Source of the DNA: JACJVV01 sp047603135
GTDB taxonomy: Archaea > Nanobdellota > Nanobdellia > Woesearchaeales > JACJVV01
Length of the DNA stretch: 10,453 nt
Reading direction: 5' to 3'
Assembly (NCBI GenBank): GCA_047603135.1
Contig: JBLKOW010000034.1
Coordinates: 1 to 10,453 of the forward strand
Shown here: in pieces, positions 6,787 to 10,453 of the stretch
Layout of the letters: the number at the start of each line of letters is the position of its first letter
Numbering within the stretch: position 1 is the stretch's first letter
Notes under the pieces: model-generated
Database searches by the model: none
Seen by the model: the letters and a program-made list of their open reading frames with translations, nothing else
Told to the model about the DNA's origin: nothing
Program-made: the position numbers and the translations under genes

Positions 6787-6904
6787 GTAGTTCTTAAATA
6801 TAAGGTTGCATAATGCAACCAAGGGTGCATCCTCCCGTAAGGGTGAGACGGGATGAGATGCAATGGATGGACTTTAATCCGTGGTTTTCACTCGCCACGA
6901 ACTC
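6787..6904 (-). ncRNA. Structured RNA element, candidate leader or small RNA
   Basis: On the minus strand four helices can be drawn. The closing helix is GAGTTC (6904-6899) with GAACTaC (6793-6787, one bulged A). A hairpin CGTGG/CCACG (6899-6895, 6884-6880) comes next. A long arm follows, GCATC/GATGC (6861-6857, 6831-6827) extended by TCCCGT/ACGGGA (6853-6848, 6838-6833). Last is a perfect GGTTGCA/TGCAACC hairpin with a three-base loop (6820-6804). The closing helix ends four bases before the Shine-Dalgarno of the 39-residue gene. The segment is richer in G+C than its surroundings and codes for nothing convincing. The minus strand is chosen because of the gene and terminator downstream, but the same stems could form on the plus strand. 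No known riboswitch class was recognised. Confidence 0.4.
6796..6803 (-). promoter_or_regulatory. TATA-like box directly before the 39-residue gene
   Basis: TTATATTT is centred 26.5 bp before the ATG at 6773. If used, it would start a leaderless or nearly leaderless message and make the structured segment upstream DNA rather than leader RNA. The strong ribosome binding site argues for a longer transcript instead. Confidence 0.35.
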
Positions 6905-6936
6905 AACAACTTCTATACATACTAAAACCCTGATGC

Positions 6937-6944
6937 TTTATATA
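6937..6944. promoter_or_regulatory. TATA box, orientation uncertain
   Basis: TTTATATA on plus is TATATAAA on minus. On the minus strand it would start a transcript near 6914, ten bases before the closing helix of the structured segment, and so explain that RNA. On the plus strand it would start near 6966, in front of truD, which has a better-placed box of its own. Confidence 0.45.
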
Positions 6945-6979
6945 CCCTATCCGCCAATGTCCAGTGCTAATGGGAACTC

Positions 6980-6987
6980 TTTTTAAA
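6980..6987 (+). promoter_or_regulatory. TATA box of truD
   Basis: TTTTTAAA is centred 25.5 bp before the ATG at 7009. It supports that start over the in-frame GTG at 6964 and ATG at 6970, whose extra residues look unlike the N-terminus of the family. Confidence 0.55.
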
Positions 6988-7008
6988 CTACTCTGTTTTC
7001 ACATTAGT

Positions 7009-7950
7009 ATGTACATTATAAAACACCTTCCAGAAGACTTTATTGTGACTGAAGTGCCTCAATTAAGTTTTTTAAAAACAGGCAAATTTGCAATATATCT
7101 GCTCAAAAAAAGGGATATGAATACACATACTGCACTTGAAGCGATTTCTGTTCACTTCAAAATTCCTTTAAAGAAAATTGGATATGCAGGTTTAAAAGAC
7201 AAATGTGCTGTAACCTCGCAGTATATATCAATTCCAGCATCATACTCTCTTCCGGATGAATTTTCTGCATCACACTACAAATTATCAAAAGTAGGATATA
7301 GTGTAGAGCGTTTATATCCAGGGAATTTAAAGGCAAATACTTTTACAATTATTGTTCGCAATATACTTCATGCTCCTAAAACACGTGAAACCTGTATTAA
7401 TTATTTTGGTGAACAACGTTTTTCTTCACATAATGTAGCAATTGGTAGGTCTATTTTACAAAAAAAATATGAAGAAGCTGCTCAAACAATTGCGCAGTGT
7501 GAGCGTGATTTTTCCTTTGATTCTTCTAATGCATTTTCTGCAATTCAGAAGCTCTCATTTTCTAAATTACGATTGTATTTACATGCATATCAAAGTTGGA
7601 TATGGAATAAATGTGTCACAGAATGGACTAAGAACAATTCGCAAGTAAATATAGATGAAACTTTTCCACTTGCAGGCTTTGCACCTACTGATGACTCTTG
7701 TAAAGAAAAGCTTATTAATGATTTTTTGCAAAAAGATTCATTGAAACGCTCAGATTTTATTCTTCGCCAGCTTCCAGGGCTTGGAATGGAAGGTGGTGAA
7801 AGAAACATCTGGGTAAAACTAGTTGATCTTAACATTGAAAATCCTGTTGATGATGTGTTTCATGACGCAAAAAAGGCGTGTACTATTTCTTTTACTCTTT
7901 CTAAGGGAAGTTATGCCACTGAATGTATTCGTCAATTGTTTGATGAATAG
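7009..7950 (+). CDS. truD: tRNA pseudouridine synthase TruD
   Basis: A 313-residue cytosolic enzyme of the TruD/Pus7 family, which isomerises uridine to pseudouridine in tRNA (U13 in bacteria; archaeal members may act elsewhere). The N-terminus IIKHLPEDFIVTEV (3-16) is a typical TruD opening. GYAGLKDKCAVTSQ (58-71) holds the catalytic Asp64. NYFGEQRFS follows about 70 residues later, then LHAYQSWIWN, LPGLGMEGGERNIWV and the closing FTLSKGSYATECIRQL, all family hallmarks. It is shorter than most archaeal relatives (often above 400 residues), which implies a reduced insertion domain. The start at 7009 fits a leaderless mRNA from the TATA box 26 bp upstream, and begins right at the conserved region. 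It is separated by 103 bp from the next gene, which has its own promoter. Confidence 0.94.
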   Translation: MYIIKHLPEDFIVTEVPQLSFLKTGKFAIYLLKKRDMNTHTALEAISVHFKIPLKKIGYAGLKDKCAVTSQYISIPASYSLPDEFSASHYKLSKVGYSVERLYPGNLKANTFTIIVRNILHAPKTRETCINYFGEQRFSSHNVAIGRSILQKKYEEAAQTIAQCERDFSFDSSNAFSAIQKLSFSKLRLYLHAYQSWIWNKCVTEWTKNNSQVNIDETFPLAGFAPTDDSCKEKLINDFLQKDSLKRSDFILRQLPGLGMEGGERNIWVKLVDLNIENPVDDVFHDAKKACTISFTLSKGSYATECIRQLFDE

Positions 7951-8013
7951 CTTGTGAAATATCAAATTTATGCAAGAATATGTTTCTAAGATAAGGTAAT
8001 GTCACTTTCAGAG

Positions 8014-8038
8014 AATAACGTAACTTTAAAAATAACGT
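8014..8038 (+). promoter_or_regulatory. TATA box of the membrane protein pair, flanked by direct repeats
   Basis: TTTAAAAA (8025-8032) is centred 25.5 bp before the ATG at 8054. An 8-bp direct repeat AATAACGT occurs at 8014-8021 and 8031-8038, one copy upstream and the other overlapping the 3' edge of the box. This is a layout expected of a regulator site that would block the TATA-binding protein or the polymerase. Confidence 0.5.
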
Positions 8039-8053
8039 CGCCTCTAGTTGTGT

Positions 8054-8623
8054 ATGCCTTCAAAAAAGCGTCAAAATCGAAAAGAGATTCAAGAAGAAAT
8101 CTTAAGTGAACTTGCAGAAATACGAAGAAATGAAGAGGATATAAAAAAGAAAGAACTAAGACTTTTAACAAAATTAGATATCGTAACTAAAAAAGATGAT
8201 TTTCAGCGTCATAAACTATTTTATGAAGTTGCTCACTTTTCATACACAGATTTTTCACAAATTATGATTGGTTGTGCAGTATTTAGTCTTCCTGCACTAA
8301 TTAATGTCAGTTTCTGGGAATTTTTACCTGAAATGACTACTATTTTGATGTTTTTTGTTCATCTTTTCTTTTTAGCCTGTGTCATTTTGGCACTTAATTT
8401 TGAATATCGTAATAAAATAGATTCAAATAAATGGTTTGCAATCATGCTTATGAAACGTTTTTTTTATACATACTTTTCAACAGCAATGATTATAATATTG
8501 ATGTTAATAATGGTGGGGAAGATATCATACGCACTTCCTAACATTGATGTGTTTCGGCATTTTTTAGCTGCGCAGTCAGTTGGAATTTTTGGTGCGGTAA
8601 CTTTTTCATTATTAAAGAGATAA
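8054..8623 (+). CDS. Four-helix membrane protein, DUF2391-like
   Basis: A 189-residue protein with a highly charged N-terminal coiled coil (about 4-50, many Glu, Lys and Arg) in the cytoplasm. Four hydrophobic helices follow, at about 67-85, 94-115, 137-155 and 169-187. Between helices 2 and 3 is a basic loop (EYRNKIDSNKW...KRFF). The coiled coil, the loop and the last helix (AAQSVGIFGAVTFSLLKR) resemble archaeal proteins annotated as DUF2391, a family of unknown function. This is recognition by pattern, not by alignment. It has no catalytic motif. The ATG at 8054 is chosen over a TTG at 8048 because of the TATA box 25.5 bp upstream. It is the first gene of an operon with the next one, 12 bp downstream. 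Confidence 0.75.
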   Translation: MPSKKRQNRKEIQEEILSELAEIRRNEEDIKKKELRLLTKLDIVTKKDDFQRHKLFYEVAHFSYTDFSQIMIGCAVFSLPALINVSFWEFLPEMTTILMFFVHLFFLACVILALNFEYRNKIDSNKWFAIMLMKRFFYTYFSTAMIIILMLIMVGKISYALPNIDVFRHFLAAQSVGIFGAVTFSLLKR

Positions 8624-8626
8624 TTT

Positions 8627-8631
8627 GGTGA
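8627..8631 (+). promoter_or_regulatory. Ribosome binding site of the second membrane protein
   Basis: GGTGA four bases before the ATG at 8636 lies in the 12-bp gap after the first membrane protein. It shows that internal operon genes here use Shine-Dalgarno pairing while first genes appear leaderless. Confidence 0.6.
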
Positions 8632-8635
8632 CTAC

Positions 8636-9127
8636 ATGAAACTAACTCATAATCCGTACGACCATGAAGTTCATTTTGATAGGTATGATATTGATTATAT
8701 GAGATATTATACGCTCAATCGATTTTTTTTAAGTGTTATAGGAAGCCTTATTGGTTTTAGTGTGTGGTTCTTAATTCCTGGTTTCAGAGAACTTGCGTAT
8801 GTAACTCCTCATTTTTTGTTATATTTATTTTATACTTTTGCAGGAAGTATTTTCATTATGGCGACTGCATCAATAATTTATTTTGCAGGAAACACTCATT
8901 TTGAGTCTCTTCGTTTAGCTCTTCGTCGTGCATTATTTTCATTCACCGTTATTCTAATAATCACTTTAGTAGGCCTAAGTATTTCCTCATTAACATCATG
9001 GGATCAGCCTTTTGGTGAGTTTATTAAGTTATTACTTTTTGCAATGATTCCTACTGGGATTGTGTGTGTATTATGTGATTATGTTGCACCTGCAATTAAT
9101 ACATATATGCATGGAAAAGCTAAATAA
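8636..9127 (+). CDS. Second four-helix membrane protein, related in layout to its neighbour
   Basis: A 163-residue protein with a 28-residue polar N-terminus (KLTHNPYDHEVHFDRYDIDYMRYY) rich in His, Asp and Tyr, then helices at about 30-48, 58-84, 99-117 and 129-151. A loop with several arginines (HFESLRLALRRALF, 88-101) joins helices 2 and 3, at the same place as the basic loop of the upstream protein. The last helix (FAMIPTGIVCVLCDYVAP) has a Pro-x-Gly pattern also hinted at in its neighbour. The two may be diverged duplicates or the two halves of one membrane assembly. I do not know the function. It has a GGTGA ribosome binding site and is cotranscribed with the preceding gene. A small hairpin and T run follow the stop. 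Confidence 0.75.
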   Translation: MKLTHNPYDHEVHFDRYDIDYMRYYTLNRFFLSVIGSLIGFSVWFLIPGFRELAYVTPHFLLYLFYTFAGSIFIMATASIIYFAGNTHFESLRLALRRALFSFTVILIITLVGLSISSLTSWDQPFGEFIKLLLFAMIPTGIVCVLCDYVAPAINTYMHGKAK

Positions 9128-9133
9128 AAGCAA

Positions 9134-9157
9134 ATGTATTTTACATAAACTCATTTT
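9134..9157 (+). terminator. Weak hairpin and T run after the membrane protein operon
   Basis: ATGTA (9134-9138) and TACAT (9142-9146) pair across a three-base loop, and CATTTTTC follows about five bases later. It is AT-rich and weak, but it lies just after the operon and before the convergent aRF1 gene. The rest of the gap to 9254 shows nothing recognisable. Confidence 0.35.
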
Positions 9158-9254
9158 TCTATGCAAAGTTGTCATGAATTTTATACGAATCATTACACAT
9201 TGTGCTCTTAATAGCTAAAAGTAAAGGTATGATTATAATATTACAATTTAATGC

Positions 9255-10358
9255 TTAAAAAGTAATTTTATATCTAAGAAGTGCGCCGTATTTACCCATA
9301 TCGTTTAATTGTTTTCCTTCACGTGTTTCAACTGAAATAATTTCTACTGAAGTTCCAAATTGCTCTGCTTTATTTTCTATTTCTTCTATCGTTGCATCGT
9401 CAACAGTTTCACTTACAAGCACAGTATCAACAGCACCTTTTTCAATAGCTTCAATAATATGGTCTTTACCATAGGCAATTGAATCGGGGTGTTTATTGAG
9501 TCTTTCAAAAAATTGATTCATCAAACGTTTTTCGTCCATAACTGATTCGTTCAATAATACATCTTCACTTTTCTCAAGCAATTCATTTAATCCAAAACTA
9601 TCAGTGTATGATACATCTTTTATGGCAATAATCTTTTGTTTAACTTCACTGGTAATGTAATCATGCTTATCTACAAGTTCATATTTCGATGGCCCTGGTC
9701 CGCCAACAATAATTCCTTTTAATCCTTCAACTTGAAAAAAATTGTCTTTCATGAGTGCTGCAACTTCTTTATAGAAATCCTTAGCAGCATCTTCTCGAAG
9801 ACGCATATATCGTGCAGAAGACTGTCCACCTGCTCGTGTTTTTCCAGGTACGTTTGAAGTTGTATGGGCAAGTGGTACGATTGATTTTCCTTTGAGCATG
9901 GCAATACTACATTCGCGTCTATCCATAACAACAAGGCCAAACATTTCCTTAACTTCCATCATATCACGCAGTGGATCAAGAATAAACTGCTTATCACATC
10001 GATATAAACGCTGGTTTAATGGAACTGGTGGCTCAATACTCCACACTTGTACGTTATTTTTTCCCTCACGCTCATCAACATCGCCTGAGAAAGCAACAAG
10101 TCCATTTGGTGGCGTGCGTGGATAGAGTTTAAGATGCTGAATCATTCGTTCAAGTGCATCTTGCACACTTTTACGTGTACTTGCTGATTTAATATTTGAT
10201 GCAGTCCCTTGCTCCTGTGCTAAATGCGTCGTAATTTTAGTTAATTCATATCCTGCAGGGATATACACACTAACAAGTTCGGTATGTCTTCCCCGATGTT
10301 TCTCTAGTTCACGGACAAATTTAGTGAGCGCAAAGCGATTTTTTGAACTAATTGCCAT
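9255..10358 (-). CDS. prf1: Peptide chain release factor aRF1
   Basis: A 367-residue cytosolic factor that reads all three stop codons and triggers release of the nascent chain. Domain 1 (about 1-125) has NIKS (55-58) and the YxCxxxF motif (Tyr119, Cys121, Phe125), both used in stop recognition. Domain 2 (about 130-260) has the AGGQSSARY loop with GGQ at 177-179, which enters the peptidyl transferase centre. Domain 3 (about 265-367) ends EGKQLNDMGKYGALLRYKI, as expected. The protein is some 35-55 residues shorter than usual archaeal aRF1. The gap is after DTVLVSE (311-317), where relatives carry a cysteine-rich minidomain. The GTx loop reads HTE (25-27), with His where Gly is normal. A TATA box lies 26.5 bp upstream of the ATG without a Shine-Dalgarno sequence, so the message is probably leaderless. 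Confidence 0.96.
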   Translation of the reverse strand: MAISSKNRFALTKFVRELEKHRGRHTELVSVYIPAGYELTKITTHLAQEQGTASNIKSASTRKSVQDALERMIQHLKLYPRTPPNGLVAFSGDVDEREGKNNVQVWSIEPPVPLNQRLYRCDKQFILDPLRDMMEVKEMFGLVVMDRRECSIAMLKGKSIVPLAHTTSNVPGKTRAGGQSSARYMRLREDAAKDFYKEVAALMKDNFFQVEGLKGIIVGGPGPSKYELVDKHDYITSEVKQKIIAIKDVSYTDSFGLNELLEKSEDVLLNESVMDEKRLMNQFFERLNKHPDSIAYGKDHIIEAIEKGAVDTVLVSETVDDATIEEIENKAEQFGTSVEIISVETREGKQLNDMGKYGALLRYKITF

Positions 10359-10380
10359 AATATGGCGAGGTTAAGGTAGC

Positions 10381-10388
10381 TTTATAAA
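10381..10388 (-). promoter_or_regulatory. TATA box of the aRF1 gene
   Basis: TTTATAAA is centred 26.5 bp upstream of the ATG at 10358 on the minus strand, the same geometry as at pgi and tsaC. Confidence 0.75.
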
Positions 10389-10395
10389 GGTTTTG

Positions 10396-10439
10396 AGGTA
10401 TTTTTCAGGTATTCTCTAGGCATTCTCTAGGTGCTTTTT
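10396..10439. repeat. Four imperfect 11-bp tandem repeats upstream of the aRF1 promoter
   Basis: On the plus strand the units read AGGTATTTTTC, AGGTATTCTCT, AGGCATTCTCT and AGGTGCTTTTT. The middle two differ at one base. They begin 8 bp behind the TATA box. The period is close to one helical turn, so a protein bound to each copy would face the same side of the DNA. Confidence 0.6.
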
Positions 10440-10453
10440 TAAAGCCATACAGG

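Noticed and set aside
6774..6863. N-terminal extension of the 39-residue protein to a TTG start
   Set aside because: The added codons run through the paired RNA-like segment and have no ribosome binding site, while the ATG at 6773 has a strong one.
6594..6945. RNase P RNA or SRP RNA on either strand
   Set aside because: The size would fit, but the minus-strand GGATTAAAGTCC is only a loose match to the RNase P GAGGAAAGTCC element, the matching 3' conserved region is missing, and no SRP helix 8 signature was found.
6964..7008. Longer truD starting at GTG 6964 or ATG 6970
   Set aside because: The added residues do not resemble TruD N-termini, and the TATA box at 6980-6987 lies inside them at the standard distance to 7009.
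8048..8053. TTG start for the first membrane protein
   Set aside because: It adds two residues only and does not fit the TATA spacing as well as the ATG at 8054.
1..10453. CRISPR array, insertion sequence or integrated element
   Set aside because: No spaced repeats of CRISPR length, no transposase or integrase, and base composition looks uniform among the genes.

Overview
This window looks like an ordinary chromosomal stretch of an AT-rich archaeon. The archaeal signs are an aRF1-type release factor (NIKS and GGQ motifs), a TruD-type pseudouridine synthase, an archaeal-size phosphoglucose isomerase, and TATA boxes placed about 26 bp in front of start codons. The short intergenic gaps, compact versions of several proteins and small membrane proteins suggest a DPANN lineage, possibly Woesearchaeota-like. 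That placement is inference, since no rRNA gene is present.

Layout. Positions 1-172 are a repeat-rich AT promoter region. A NOL1/NOP2/Sun RNA m5C methyltransferase (173-1132) is followed by a 59-residue tail-anchored protein (1170-1349). Then come a membrane pyrophosphatase (1512-3530) ending in a T-rich terminator, a Nudix protein (3655-4155) and phosphoglucose isomerase (4187-5353). Convergent to these, on the minus strand, a tsaC/yrdC gene (6540-5968) and a metallophosphoesterase (5965-5363) form a two-gene operon. The stretch 6541-7008 holds a 39-residue minus-strand small gene, a strongly structured segment in front of it and a hairpin terminator behind it. The plus strand resumes with truD (7009-7950) and a pair of similarly built four-helix membrane proteins (8054-8623, 8636-9127). 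The minus-strand aRF1 gene (10358-9255) closes the window, with four 11-bp tandem repeats behind its promoter.

How the genes fit together. Four genes serve translation: rRNA/tRNA m5C methylation, the t6A precursor enzyme, pseudouridine synthesis and release of the finished chain. The TsaC reaction releases pyrophosphate, which the membrane pyrophosphatase can turn into an ion gradient. Phosphoglucose isomerase gives a link to central sugar metabolism. Nothing mobile, no CRISPR array and no tRNA or rRNA gene was seen.

The most notable points are: a near-constant 25.5-26.5 bp TATA-to-start distance at up to eight genes, implying mostly leaderless mRNAs; the structured segment plus 39-codon gene at 6601-6945; an aRF1 that lacks the usual cysteine-rich minidomain and has His in place of the glycine of the GTx loop; and the tandem four-helix membrane proteins of DUF2391-like appearance.
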